Positions 10,538 through 22,325 of a DNA stretch of 64,000 bases are shown piece after piece. Every line of letters starts with the position of its first letter. Position 1 is the first letter of the stretch. The position numbers and the translations under genes are program-made. The stretch spans positions 2,916,501 to 2,980,500 of the forward strand of contig NC_065571.1 in the NCBI RefSeq assembly GCF_937616625.2. Reading direction: 5' to 3'. The notes under the pieces were generated by a model that worked only from the letters and a program-made list of their open reading frames with translations, was not told where the DNA came from and did no database searches. Source of the DNA: Mercurialis annua. Taxonomy: Eukaryota > Streptophyta > Magnoliopsida > Malpighiales > Euphorbiaceae.

Positions 10538-13500
10538 ATGGCATCGACATGTTACAAATTACTCTTCAATTTTATCCTATTCATTTTCACACTCTCTCCC
10601 ACCTCAAGCCACCCGCTAGACCCTCTATGTCCAGAAGAGCTAACCCTAGTCCGAACCATTGTGACATACTCAACCTCAAACAATGACATAATCTTCAGTT
10701 ACGTAGCATTAGACGAACCAGATAAACCCCTGGTTCTTTACTGGCTATCAAACCCTACCTCCCCACCTCCACCTCGACGAGCCCTAGCCATCACCCGGTT
10801 CGACAAAGAAACGCACGAATTCATCGTAGACTTATCGACACAGTCAATTATATCTGACAAATTAGTTTGTGATGATCAAGGATATCCGACACTGACGCTT
10901 GGCGAAAGAACAGAAGTGTCGCTATTGCCGTATGCATACGGTCCGTTTATCGAATCGATGACCCGGAGAGGACTCAACTCGTCTGCTGCCATATGTTCTG
11001 CATATACACTCGGTTGGTTCGGACAAGATAAGACCAAACGGAATGTGAAACTTCAGTGTTTTTACTTAAATAACGGGTCTGTTAATTTTTATGCTTTTCC
11101 GATCGAAGGGATATGGATGATCGCTAATCTTGATAAAATGGAGATTGTTGAATATAGCGACAGGCACGCGAAACCCATTCCGAAATCTGAAGGAACTGAC
11201 TATAGATTTTCCGAGCAGAAGCCTCCGTTTGGTCCACGCATTAATCCGGCGGCTAACTGTCAGCCTGATGGACCTGGAATTCAAATTTTAGGCCATATGG
11301 TCAGGTCAGGCTTCGCCATTGTTGTTTGTTTTCTATTTGATTAGCTATAATTTAGGATAATTTATTTACACGGTACTCAAACAATCACTTTATTTCAATT
11401 TATTGACGGAACTTGATTCAATTTATTTTGTTAATTAAACTTTACTTTCATTTTAATATGAAATTTTACGATAAAATACACATGTAACGGCCGATTTTTG
11501 ATTTATTTTTTATAGAACTTGCCGCGCATGCATAATTTGACCTAGAAATTTGTCGTATAAATAAAATTACAGTACATAAGTTTTTAGGTAACATAAGCAA
11601 AACTCATTGTCACGTGGTAATTAGCAAAAATCGACTGCCATGTATATGTTTTTTTATCAAAAAAAATCTAACATTAATTAAAGTTTATTAACCATTTAAT
11701 ATATTATTTTTCTTAAAGATGGGGCAATTGGAAACTTCATGTATCGTTTGATGCACGAGCTGGTCAGATAATATCCACAGCACTAATATATGATGAAGAA
11801 TGTCAAAGGTATCGTAGTGTATTATATAGAGGATACGTATCAGAGCTATTTGTACCTTATATGGATCCGACATTAGGCAGATTCTCCGATACATTCTTTG
11901 ATGCCGGAGAATATGGTTTAGGTTACAATGCAGTTTCATTAGAACCATCGACCGATTGCCCTAATAATGCAATGTTTATGGATGGTTATTATGCAAGTGA
12001 TGATGGTTTGCCTGTAATAGTACCCAGAGCAATTTGCTTATTTGAAAGATATGCAGGAGATATCATGTGGAGGCACACTGAAACAGCCATTCCTTCAACA
12101 ATAGTAAGTCCTAGACTTAGATTTATATTATCTTAAAATGACCAAAATTGTATTTTTTTTTCTTGCTATAATGACCAAATTGTTTTTTTTTTGTTGTAAT
12201 AATAGCCAAATTGATGACCAAATTGCAACAAAAAAATGCAATTTGAGTATTATTAAAACAATTAAAAGGTTTGATTTAAATTACAACAAGTCGTAAAAGT
12301 TTGGTTTTTCCTCACCATTAAGCCTAAAAAGAACCGCATAATAGATAATTTGCGTCCATTTGCAGATAAACGAGGTTAGGCCTGATAGGAGTTTGGTTAT
12401 AAGAATGGTTGCTACAGTTGGTTACTATGATTATATATTTGATTCGGAATTCAAGCCAGATGGTTCCATCAATATGGAGGTATTAATCTTAAAACAATTA
12501 ATTAACTTTTTTTTTGCTGCAATTAGACAAACACAAATTATCCTAAGAAAATGTCTATTCAACAGGTTGGTCTAACTGGAATTTTAGCTATAAAGGCAAC
12601 AGAATACACTAACAACCTTCAGATTGAAAAGGAAATTTATGGACCGTTAGTTTCGGAAAATTCAATTGGGTTGAACCATGATCATTTTTTCATGTACCGG
12701 CTTGATTTTGACGTTGATGGTATCCACAATTCCATGGTAAAACGCAAATTAGTAACCGAAAGAAACAGAAATTCTGATACACCAAGGAAGAGCTATTGGA
12801 CCGTGATTAGCGAAACACCGAAAACCGAATCGGAGGCAAATTTTCAATACGGTTTGGACCCGGTTCAGGTTCTGATCGTTAACCCAAACAAGAAAACTAG
12901 ACTTGGAAACAATCATGGGTATCGTTTATTACCAGCATCATTTATACACCCACTTCTAACAGAAAATGATTACCCTCAAATTCGCGCGGCTTTCACCGAG
13001 AATGACGTGTGGATTACCCCGTATAACAAATCGGAAAAATGGGCGTCCGGATGGTATGCCGATCGGAGCCGTGGTCAAGACACACTAGCCGCTTGGAGCC
13101 GCAGGTAAATCCGATCAACTTTTTTAAAAAAAATATGGTTATTGGGTTTTAAATTTTATATTAATGGCTCCTCATTTTGTTTAATTTTTAAAACTATCTA
13201 TTTTTTTAAAATTATTAAGTTTGAAATTTTATATAATTGGCCTCGACTAAATTCTAATCATAGCTGTAACGACTGACGTGCCAATAAATACGCATTATCA
13301 AAGAAAATACGCTACCTAGTCGCCATATTAGATTAGAAGATGACAGAATATTATTACATATATTGGAACATAATATAAAGTTTGAAAATGAATATGGGTG
13401 CAGGGACAGGGAGATTGATAACAAAGACATAGTTTTATGGCATCTGATGGGGCTTCATCATGTTCCTAGCCAAGAAGATTATCCTATAATGCCGACTCTG

Positions 13501-13572
13501 AAGGCTCGGTTCGAGCTTCATCCCAACAATTATTTTGAAAGAAACCCTGTCTTGAAGCTCATTCCAACCTAG
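10538..13572 (+). CDS. Copper-containing primary amine oxidase, paralog 1 (5 exons, 657 aa)
   Basis: Exons read at GT-AG sites with consistent phase are 10538-11304, 11719-12103, 12366-12479, 12566-13104 and 13404-13572, totalling 1,974 nt. The product oxidises primary amines such as putrescine to aldehyde, H2O2 and ammonia, using copper and a topaquinone made from its own tyrosine. A hydrophobic N-terminus (about residues 1-24) suggests secretion to the apoplast. Visible catalytic features are D317 in FFDAGEYG (general base), Y405 as the topaquinone precursor, copper ligands H460 and H462 in NHDH, and H621 in HHVP. Length is normal for plant enzymes (about 650). Oddity: the residue before the cofactor tyrosine, normally Asn in T-x-x-N-Y-D, is Tyr (Y404). 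The segment after PYMDP also departs from the usual EWYF (here LGRF). Intron 1 is absent from the paralog at 16818-19389. The gene could be active, altered, or drifting. Confidence 0.93.
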
Positions 13573-14636
13573 TTTATATATGATTGCTTCAAAGCAATCA
13601 GAATAATGTTTCATTAACTCTCGTTAATGTCTACTATTTCTATAGTTTCTACTTGCTCCATTAAAAAAGTTTATAAAAGGCAAGTAGATCTCATACATTA
13701 GACGAAATTATCTAATAAATTTTAAATAAAAAAGTTTTATCGGTTTGAACAATCGATTTTGTATCTATGTTAATTATGTACAAATATCAAATAAAAACAA
13801 CAAATCTTTTAACTTATTTTTATGATAAATTAGTTCATAACATGAGAAATATACATTAACAATAGATGTGTTAATGTAAATTGAACAAATTTTTTTGATT
13901 AGTTTTCAATGTATGTCTTCAGTTTTTGTCTTTTTCCTACCATATTTCTAATTTTAATTTGTAACTTTATTTTATTCTCAACTTCTAATTTATGTATACA
14001 TTATTTCTAGCGTCATTCCAACTCAATTTCCGTTAATATTTAACAACGTGGCGACCAATTAGTCATTTTTGAACTGACACCAAATATATAAATATTTGAC
14101 ACAGAAAGTGAATAATATACTAGTTCTGATAGAATTTTGATAGGTTGTCACATCATTAAATTTAACAGAAACAGAGCTGAAGTAATACCAGAAGAAAAAA
14201 AATTAATATAGTTGAATAAAATGAGAAATTATAATTATGAATTAAGATAATTATCCGAAATGAAATTTACATGATATTTACAAAAGGTCAAGAATTTTAT
14301 GATTAACAATTGAATAAAATAATTTTGTTTCTCAAAATGAAATTAGTCAAGCATTGTGAATGGAAATTACTCTCAAGTTTTTAACGTTAAGAAACGTTTC
14401 TTTTTATTGTATTAAAAAATGAATTTAGCCTAACTTTAGGGATCAAAAATGAAATTATCTCAATTATTCTCTTTTGGGCTCCAACTCTATCACAAGCCCG
14501 GCCCATATTTATCTTCGTCTCTCTCGTCTCTCTTCCCGTCGTCCAACTCAACCCTCATTGCTGAACTGAACCTCTCTTCTTTAAAAAAAAATTATACATA
14601 CAAAAATTCATCCTAAATGTTCATCTAAACCCTAAA
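13573..14636. other. Intergenic between amine oxidase 1 and the PPR gene
   Basis: AT-rich with no supported gene. The last 120 bp (CTCTCGTCTCTCTTCCC around 14521) is a pyrimidine patch typical of a TATA-less plant promoter, serving the PPR gene that starts at 14637. Confidence 0.5.
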
Positions 14637-16325
14637 ATGAATTTAAAACAGCTAACCGTAATCAAATTCACGCGGTTTAACCCTCCATTAACTCGTCCGG
14701 TTTGTTCCACGGCAGCGATTCAACTCAACACCCAACCAAAAGAATCAGCTCCGAATCAGACCTTAATCAACGGTCTGTCTTCAATTCTATCACACCCGTC
14801 TTTAAATTCATCTCAGAGTAGACAAATTCTACTCCATTTATCTCCTCATGAATTTTACAATTATTTTCTTGCCGTTTTATCAAATACTCATTATAAAAAT
14901 GTAAACCCTAAAACCGCCTTTGATTTCTTTAATTTTGCATCTCTGACTTGTAATTTTCATTTCACATTACGTTCTTACTGCCTGTTAATTAGATTGCTTA
15001 TTGCTTGTAATCAAATACCGTCTGCTCGGTTGGTTTTGATTCGTTTGATTGAGGGGAGATTGTGTGCTGTGTATGAGAGTGATTTGCATAATAGGCATTT
15101 GGAGATTGGTTCAGCAATTGCTGATTTTCGTTCGGTTTTTGAGCCCGTTATTGCTGTTAGAGTAGTGGATTTGTTGATAAATGTTTATGCTACACAGTTT
15201 AAATATTTGGGGTTTGGAGTTATTGCTGAATTGTTTAGTTTGATGGGTAGTAAGGGTTACTCGCCGTCTCTTAAGACTTGCCATATTTTGTTGAGTTCGT
15301 TAGTGAAAGCAAATGAGATGAAATTGTGTTATCGAGTGTTCAATGTTATGTGTAGCTGTGGTTTTATTCTGGATGTTTACTTGTTTAGTACTATGGTTTA
15401 TGCATTTTGCATTGGAGGTAGAGTGGAGGATGCGATTGGTTTGTTTCCGAAAATGGAAGCATTGGGGGTTGCTCCAAATGTCGTTACTTTTAATAATATC
15501 ATACATGGGTTATGCAAGATTGGGAGATTAGATGAGGCGTTTCAGTTTAAGGAAAAGATGGAAAAAGCACGAGTGGAACCGGGTTTTGTAACTTACGGTG
15601 CGCTCATTAATGGTTTAGTTAAGTTGAAAAGATTTGATGAAGCTAATGTTATTTTGAAGGAAATGTCTGATAGAGGTTTTCCGCCTAACAATATTGTGTA
15701 TAATACTTTAATAGATGGATACTGTAAAGCCGACAACATTGAGGAGGGTGAAAAGTTGTTCGTAGAGATGGTTTCTCTGAATATGGAGCTAGATTCTGTA
15801 GTTTATAATATACTAATCCGAGCTTACTGTAGAAATGGGAATGTGATGGAAGGCTTCAGACTTCGGGATGACATGAAAAGTAGAGGCATTCCACGAACTT
15901 CTTTCACTTATTCTACTCTTATACATGGACTCTGCAATGTTGGTCTTGTTGACGATGCAAAACAACTTCTTGATGAAATGAGAAAGGAGGGCTTGTTACC
16001 GAATGTCGTTTGCTATAATGCACTTATTGGTGGTTACTGTAAGCTAGGGCAGATGCATGAAGTAGATAACATTCTGCTCGAAATGTCTTCAAATAATGTC
16101 GATCCTAGTAAAGCTACATACACAATCTTGATAAAAGGGTATTCCAAATTTGGAGATACAGAAAAGGTAGATCAGCTTCGGAATGAGATGGCTCAAAGAG
16201 GAATTGTCCTTGATGCCGTCACTGATAATGCCCTTACAAACCCGTTCTGCAAAGAAGGGAAGGTAGAGGAAGCTGATGAAGTTTGTCATCTTATGCTGCC
16301 AGAGAACTGTATTTCCAACGAGTAA
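14637..16325 (+). CDS. P-class pentatricopeptide repeat protein, single exon, 562 aa
   Basis: PPR proteins bind organellar RNA base by base and control its processing, stability or translation. The N-terminus is rich in Lys, Arg, Thr and Ser with few acidic residues (LKQLTVIKFTRFNPP), consistent with a mitochondrial or plastid transit peptide. From about residue 200 to the end there are roughly nine 35-residue motifs with signatures such as NVVTFNNIIHGLCKIGRLDEA, NNIVYNTLIDGYCKA and NVVCYNALIGGYCKLGQM. No E, DYW or SMR domain follows, so it is P-class. The absence of introns is usual for the family. It lies between two converging amine oxidase genes with which it has no functional link. From memory it resembles the Arabidopsis At4g19440 protein, which is over 800 residues long. 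The similarity appears to jump inside the motif near residue 360, as if several repeats were lost in frame. Confidence 0.93.
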   Translation: MNLKQLTVIKFTRFNPPLTRPVCSTAAIQLNTQPKESAPNQTLINGLSSILSHPSLNSSQSRQILLHLSPHEFYNYFLAVLSNTHYKNVNPKTAFDFFNFASLTCNFHFTLRSYCLLIRLLIACNQIPSARLVLIRLIEGRLCAVYESDLHNRHLEIGSAIADFRSVFEPVIAVRVVDLLINVYATQFKYLGFGVIAELFSLMGSKGYSPSLKTCHILLSSLVKANEMKLCYRVFNVMCSCGFILDVYLFSTMVYAFCIGGRVEDAIGLFPKMEALGVAPNVVTFNNIIHGLCKIGRLDEAFQFKEKMEKARVEPGFVTYGALINGLVKLKRFDEANVILKEMSDRGFPPNNIVYNTLIDGYCKADNIEEGEKLFVEMVSLNMELDSVVYNILIRAYCRNGNVMEGFRLRDDMKSRGIPRTSFTYSTLIHGLCNVGLVDDAKQLLDEMRKEGLLPNVVCYNALIGGYCKLGQMHEVDNILLEMSSNNVDPSKATYTILIKGYSKFGDTEKVDQLRNEMAQRGIVLDAVTDNALTNPFCKEGKVEEADEVCHLMLPENCISNE

Positions 16326-16817
16326 TAGTGCATGTAAAGAGTTTAATTCTTTGTGCAAGTTGATGCTTATTGGCTACTGCTTTTCTAGTTTATTTATGTA
16401 AGCAGCTGAACTCGTTTGTTTTGCTAGGATCTTTACATTTGTCAATTTCGTTGATTTACAGATCATTTTGATTCTTTGTCTTTCTAACACTAAAGTTTTT
16501 ATTCTCTCTTGTTACAGCAATTAAAGCTGAATTCATGTCTTGCCTACAGAAGTCGAATGCTAATTGCATCTTGATTCAAAAAGGAAAATCATAATGGAGG
16601 TTTGAAACAGACATGTCGTGGGAGGGAAAATATAGTTGACACAACAGCAAGGTAAAGATAAATATTCATCTTCTGAACTTTTGGTGTAAATCATACTACC
16701 CAAGATTTTAAGGCTTGACATAAAACAATTGTGCATATTGTAAAAGGTTTTTTTTTCCAAAGAATTTAACATGTTTACGGAGAAATCTTTAGCATTAAAC
16801 TGAATGTAATCATCGGA
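16326..16817. other. 3' flanks of the converging PPR and amine oxidase 2 genes
   Basis: About 490 bp between the PPR stop and the stop codon of the minus-strand amine oxidase. It should hold both 3' UTRs. No other feature is seen. Confidence 0.5.
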
Positions 16818-19389
16818 TTAATCTTGTTTGAGTAATGGGTTTCTTTCGAAAAAATTTGTTGGCCGAAGCTCAAATCCATCGTGAAGCGTTGGCATCACTG
16901 GGAAATCTTCTTGGCATGGATTGTGATGGAATCCCACAGTGTACCATAGAACTAAATCTTTGTTTTCAATTACTCTATTCCTGCACATCACATAATTTGC
17001 CATGTTAAAACAACATTGAGCATTTCTTTTCTCCTTTCAGCATAATTTGTTTATGAGATTTTTTTAATAAAAATCTAACTTGCCAATTGCCCCATTCTTG
17101 TAGAATTTTCTTTATGTATTTATTATATATTTTGTGTAGTGATGAAATATCAAGATTTAACACTCCAAAATATTACCTGCAGCTCCACAAAGCCAGGCCA
17201 TCATCGCCACGGCTCCTATCAGCATAGAACCCACCAGCCCATCTCTCTGACTTGTTATAAGCAGTCACCCACATCTGATAGTTCAAGTAAGCAGTTCTAA
17301 TCTGCGGATAATCGTCATAAGAAAGAAGAGATTTTACCGGTTGACCTGTAATTAACCTGTAACCAACTTGATTTCCAAGTCTAGTCTTCTTATTTGGATT
17401 CACAATCAATAGCTCATTCGGCTCCAAACCGAGCAGTATTCTTGCCTCATGTTCTCTTTTAGCTGTTTCTCTAACAACTGTCCAATAACTTTTTCGTGGC
17501 GATTGAGCATTTATTGCAAGTACTCTTTCTGTTTGTTGTTTGGCTTTGACAAATGAATTGTCTTTACCATCAATATCAAGGTCAAGGTAGTATGTGATGA
17601 AGTGATCATGGTTAACAGCAACAGCATTCTCTGTTATTAAGGTACCATATACATTCTTAGTTATTTGGTCATTATTTGTATATGGTGTGGCTTTCATTTC
17701 CACTATACCAGTTAGGGACACCTGCAAAACATTTTATTGTCTTATCCATGTTTAAATTGCCAATATTTTTACTGTTAAATAAAAACATTGCAACATAATT
17801 ATGTTAAGGGTTAATTACTATTACTCCAATGAGTTTAGATTCAAATGATTGTTTACCCCCTCAATTTTAAAAAATCACTATTTCCCCCTTCGACTTTTAT
17901 ATTTTATATTACTGAAATCCCCTTTATATAAGGGGGTTTCAGTTAAAGAAAAATAAAATGCGAGGAAAAATAGTGATTTTTCAAAATTCATGAGGGAAAC
18001 AATAAGACCTAAACTCATGGGATAATAGTAATTAACCTTATGTTAATCATTTGTCTTGTGGTGCAAAAATTAGAAGCTTACCCCAACTTTTATGGAGCCA
18101 GTTTTCTTGAACTCCCAGTCAAGAATATAATCGTAGTTTCCTAATGTAGCCACCATCCTAACCATCAAACTAATTTCTGGCTCCCCACTCACTATCTGCA
18201 TAATCAGTCAAATTCTTCAAAAATATATCTCCAAACTTGTAAATCACAATTAACTGGACCAACTTACCACTTCTCCTGGAACATTGATTTCGGTGTGTCT
18301 AAAGGCTACATCGCCACTATATCTCTCGAAAATGCATATCACATTAGACATCTTCTGTGCCTGCCCGTCTGATCTAGCTATATACTCATCTAAGTATGCA
18401 GCATTGGCCGGACAATCGATCAGCGGCTGGAGGGTAACAGCTGCTCGTCCGAACCCAAATTCACCTACATCCATGAAAGTCCTAAAATACCATTCACTTG
18501 TGGGATCCATGTACGGAACAAATGTTTCTGATACATGACCCCTGTATAGCACGCTACGAAATTTCTGCACTTCTGAATCAAATATAGATGCTGTTGAAAT
18601 GACAATTCCTGCTCTAGCATCAAATGCTAAATGAAAATCCCAGTTAGCCCATCTAACCTTGTGCCCATTTATGCTTAATCCATAATCTGATACATTATAA
18701 TTGATGTGTTTAGATTTTGTACTCGAACGAAAATCAGTTCCTTCAGGTTTAGGCAAAGGGGCTCTATATCTGTCAGTGTATTCAGTAATTTGCATAGAGT
18801 CGAGATCCACTAGAATGCTAATTCCCTCAATTGGCCTTGCGAATACATTAATTGATCCTCCTCTATAGAAACACGGAACTCGAAGTGCACGTTTTGTAAC
18901 GTGTTCTCCATACCAACCAATTGTGAACGGTATGCAAGAAACTTCCAATATATTTAACCCCCGTTTTGTTATCGAATCAATAAACTTGGGATAGTTCAAG
19001 GGCAGTTTACTAGCTCGGAAAAACTCAGTAGAAGTGAGAGGAGGATAGCCATGACCCGTATAGACGTGGTCTGATATGATTGAACCTGTAGCTAAGTCCA
19101 CAATGAGCTCATGCGTCTCACCACTAGCTCGAACAACAACTTTAGCTTGACGAGGTAAATTTTTCTTATGTTTAGGTGAAGATTGCCATTTGAGAACATC
19201 AGCTTTATCTGGTTCTTGAATATCAACATAATGAAAAGTTAGATTAGAAAGATTGCCGAGGCTAGACTTTTGAACTATAAGCCTGATTTGATTTATTTCA
19301 TCTGTATTTAGAGGGTTTAGAGGGTGATAAAGACTAGCTATTAAGTAGCATTGTAGAATAATAACTAGGATTTTTAATGAAATAGTCAT
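16818..19389 (-). CDS. Copper-containing primary amine oxidase, paralog 2 (4 exons, 647 aa)
   Basis: Exons in transcript order are 18268-19389, 18082-18195, 17177-17721 and 16818-16980, totalling 1,944 nt, all with GT-AG borders and matching phase. The enzyme is a copper/topaquinone amine oxidase that converts primary di- or polyamines to aldehydes and H2O2. A hydrophobic start ([17 protein letters not shown]) indicates export to the cell wall space. Key residues are present: general base D307 in FMDVGEFG, topaquinone precursor Y395 in the canonical ATLGNYDY, copper ligands H450 and H452 in NHDH, and H613 in HHNP. It shares exon borders with the gene at 10538-13572 except for that gene's first intron, whose two flanking exons are fused here. 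The intron between exons 2 and 3 carries a 230-bp MITE. This copy looks fully functional. Confidence 0.95.
17808..18037. mobile_element. MITE in intron 2 of amine oxidase 2, 9-bp target duplication
   Basis: The ends are inverted copies beginning GGTTAATTACTATTA and continuing past CCCATGAGTTTA. An exact 9-bp direct repeat, TTATGTTAA, flanks it at 17799-17807 and 18038-18046. Its centre holds a second palindrome around AAATCCCC...GGGGGTTTC. It is absent from the matching intron of paralog 1. The 9-bp duplication is the Mutator superfamily signature. Confidence 0.85.
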
Positions 19390-19544
19390 TTTTGCTGCTT
19401 TTCTATTTTAGGAGCTGCAAAAGAAAAGTGGGTTATGGATTGAAATCACTGTTGAAGATTATGTAATAAGAGAGATATTATAATTTATTAAAAGAGTTGC
19501 TTGGCAATAAGGTTAGATCTCATTTTTTTAAGAGTAAAGATTCT

Positions 19545-19553
19545 CTTTATATA
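19545..19553 (-). promoter_or_regulatory. Possible TATA box of amine oxidase 2
   Basis: On the minus strand this reads TATATAAAG, about 155 bp upstream of the ATG at 19389. The distance is acceptable if the leader is about 120 nt. The assignment is by position only. Confidence 0.35.
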
Positions 19554-20454
19554 ATTATTCTTTTATTTGCATCCTTTCTTGCAATGGCAGCAAGAATGAT
19601 TTTACTTCAAATTGTGAAATCAGAAGTTTCTTATACTAACATGCTATCCGCAATGAAGAGGTTTGATATCATGTCATAAACAACCCATTTGTTTCGTGTT
19701 ATGAACGGGTTGACACATTGTTGACACGAACCCACTCGTGTCTAATGTTTCAATCTGGATTTGTCAATTTTACGTGTTTGGTTAACTAGATTACTGTGTC
19801 ATGATTCATTTTGACATTTTGTCAAGATATTTGACTTTTTAAAGACTCCTTCGAATCTTGTTTTGTCTAATGAGTAAATTGCAAATTCGACAAACAAGCT
19901 CATGAGTTGGCTCAGAACATCAAAAGTGTTTGTAGCTTAATTTTTGTAAAGCAGATCCCACAAACTCTGTAATTAATTTTCTATCTATAAATCCTAACTT
20001 TGAAAAAAAATGCTAATCTATAGAACATGTGGTCTATAATGAGTTAAATCACATGCTTCAAGCTTCAAAACCATTAGCGGTTCCGTCACTAAAACAAAGA
20101 TTGGATTAAGCTTCAAGAAATTTATTCACATGTATAACTTAACCAGAATGATTCAATGAGTGCTCTGCTTTGTACTCTGCCTTAAATTAAAGTCAAGTGC
20201 CAGAAATTCAAGTTACTAGCAATTATTGATAACCTTTAGTGTTTTTGAAGCAAAATTTAGAGACTTAAGCCATTAATTTAGTTTATCTTTAAAGAAGAGC
20301 AATTTGGCCAAATGATAAGATGATATGGTTTGAAATTTGAGCACCGGATAAATTAGCTTGCTGTAGCCCAAAGCCACTGCTTAATGTTGGCATAATTGAC
20401 AGCATTATGTTCGTATTTTCTATTCATCCTATCCCTGCATTAAAGAAATTAATA
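19554..20454. other. Intergenic, no gene seen
   Basis: Upstream flank of amine oxidase 2. No coding exon, RNA gene or bounded repeat is recognised. Confidence 0.5.
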
Positions 20455-20715
20455 CTACCTCCGTTTTTGTTTTTTAGTTGTCGCTTTTATGTATACGTCT
20501 ATAAATAGTTATCACTTAAGGATTTTTAAGTGATTTTTATAATTATATTTTAATTTCGACTTGCTTATATTTAGTTTTAAAAGCTATATAATTCACTATT
20601 GGAGTTAATATATAGGATTATGTTAATTTTTACTTTCAAAATTTAAAACAATAAAGCACTTTTTTAATGTTAGCAATTTATTAAAAAGCGACGACTAAGT
20701 TAAAACAGAGGAAGT
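20455..20715. mobile_element. Stowaway-like MITE, TA target duplication
   Basis: The left end CTACCTCCGTTTTTGTTTT and the right end AAAACAGAGGAAG form imperfect terminal inverted repeats, with GTCGCTTTT / AAAAGCGAC further in. TA dinucleotides at 20453-20454 and 20716-20717 bound it. This is the CTCCCTCCGT type of terminus of plant Stowaway/Tc1-mariner MITEs. Confidence 0.75.
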
Positions 20716-22009
20716 ACTGCTACTTAATATTATCACATTAAATAGTTTTAAAATCTTGTGCTGTAGAATTTTCAATTCATAGCAAAAGGGTACTCAAATT
20801 ATAATTTTAAGTTTAAGCCAAAACACTTCAAATATATAAAAGTGAATTGATGACAATTGGTAGCGGAATTCTTTTTTTAAAAAATAACGTGCTTCGTAAG
20901 GTGTCACGTTTGAAGATGATCAATATAACAATTAATATAGCAGTCGACGTGGTGGTATATTATAAAAATATAATCCATCAGGTCCCTATCAAATCAGAAA
21001 AGGACGAGGTGTCATGGCTACAAATTAAAATTAAAATTTTGATATCAATTTGATCCAATTGAAATTTTGGTACTAAACATTAAGAGAGATTCGTAGCATT
21101 CAAGCTTATAACCTCAAAACTGCGATCAACCATGAACTTACCAAAGGGTCCATGTAGCTAAGGTATCGCCCCAGGTAGCTAAGATATCGCCCCCTCTGCT
21201 CTGATCAACTTATAAACCACACATTATATTTAGTGAATGTTGCTCGATGTCGTATATCATCATCATCCTGTAGGCGCGAACTTGCCGTTGATTCAGTGAT
21301 AAAACGGTAGCCAATGAAGTTACTCATGTTAGTCTTTTTACTATGAAAAATCACTAATAGATCAGTAACTTGCTACAAACCAAGATTAATGTTTGCATCA
21401 GACTCGCTTTTGGATGTTTCACTCACAACTCTCCAGTAGCTATAGCCAGGTGATAGCAATACACTCACGAACAACCGTACAACTTTTTTAAGTGCATCAA
21501 GAGGACGTGAATCTTACCCAATTTGGACAATCAAACAATATAAGCCTCAAAAAGACCTAGTTAAAAGCAGCTCAAAACAACGTTTAATAAATAGCTGACT
21601 TGAAAATAAATAGAAAACCACAAACCAAGCTTAGAGAATTGCTACAAAAACAAGACCAACTGTTAAATTTTAGAGAACTTGTACGTTCATTAAATTTATT
21701 TTATTTTACTTGTTACAATGATTCAATTATATAACTTTATACTTTATTTTTTTATATTTATAAAGATTATTTTAATTAATACTTTTATATTTTATAATAA
21801 ACATAATATGTTTTTATTTTATCGAGTTATTTATATTTTTTAAAACTATATTAATTCTCAATTATTTTTTGGAAGAGTATATTTTATAATTTCTATAACG
21901 TTAATTAAAGTATCAATGACCGTTTGACCTCACAGTTCCAAAGATTAGAAATCTTCTCAAATTATAATGATTATGACTTCAATGGTTATGTTCATTTAAT
22001 CGACATTTT
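20716..22009. other. Intergenic, no gene seen
   Basis: AT-rich, with a short duplicated phrase (AGGTATCGCCCC / AGATATCGCCCC at about 21162-21192). The open frame at 20847-21053 has no recognisable content. Confidence 0.5.
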
Positions 22010-22202
22010 GGAAAATGCTATTTAACCCACCATATTGTACCACTTTTATTGTTCCTCCTTACGTGACAGCATTTAATTCGTCAAATAATTACCTCCAAAA
22101 ATGTATATTTTAAATTTTAACTTTTAATTCATCCACTCTTTTAATGACACGTAAGGTGGGTTAAAAAAGATGGGTTAAAAAGGAGGGTTATATTACTCTA
22201 AA
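22010..22202. mobile_element. Small fold-back MITE, family 2, copy A
   Basis: The left arm contains TGCTATTTAACCCACC and CCTTACGTGACA; the right arm contains their approximate complements (TGACACGTAAGGTGGGTTA). A sibling at about 43275-43462 shares the same central stretch (ATTCAT-C-CTCTTTTA-TG-CACG). Exact ends and target duplication are not clear. Confidence 0.5.
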
Positions 22203-22299
22203 ATAATAGTATAGATCAAAAGTATATAAATTGAATTTGAATTGAAATAACATCATAATAGTTTTCTTTAGAGGCATATTGTAATCGTGTTCTTTAGAT

Positions 22300-22325
22300 C
22301 ATGTTCTAGACTTTCCTAGACTTGC
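22300..22325. repeat. Heat-shock-element-like repeat, distal inverted copy
   Basis: The sequence starts CATGTTCTAGACTTTCC. It matches the reverse complement of 23287-23312 at 24 of 26 positions, about 1 kb further downstream. Confidence 0.6.
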
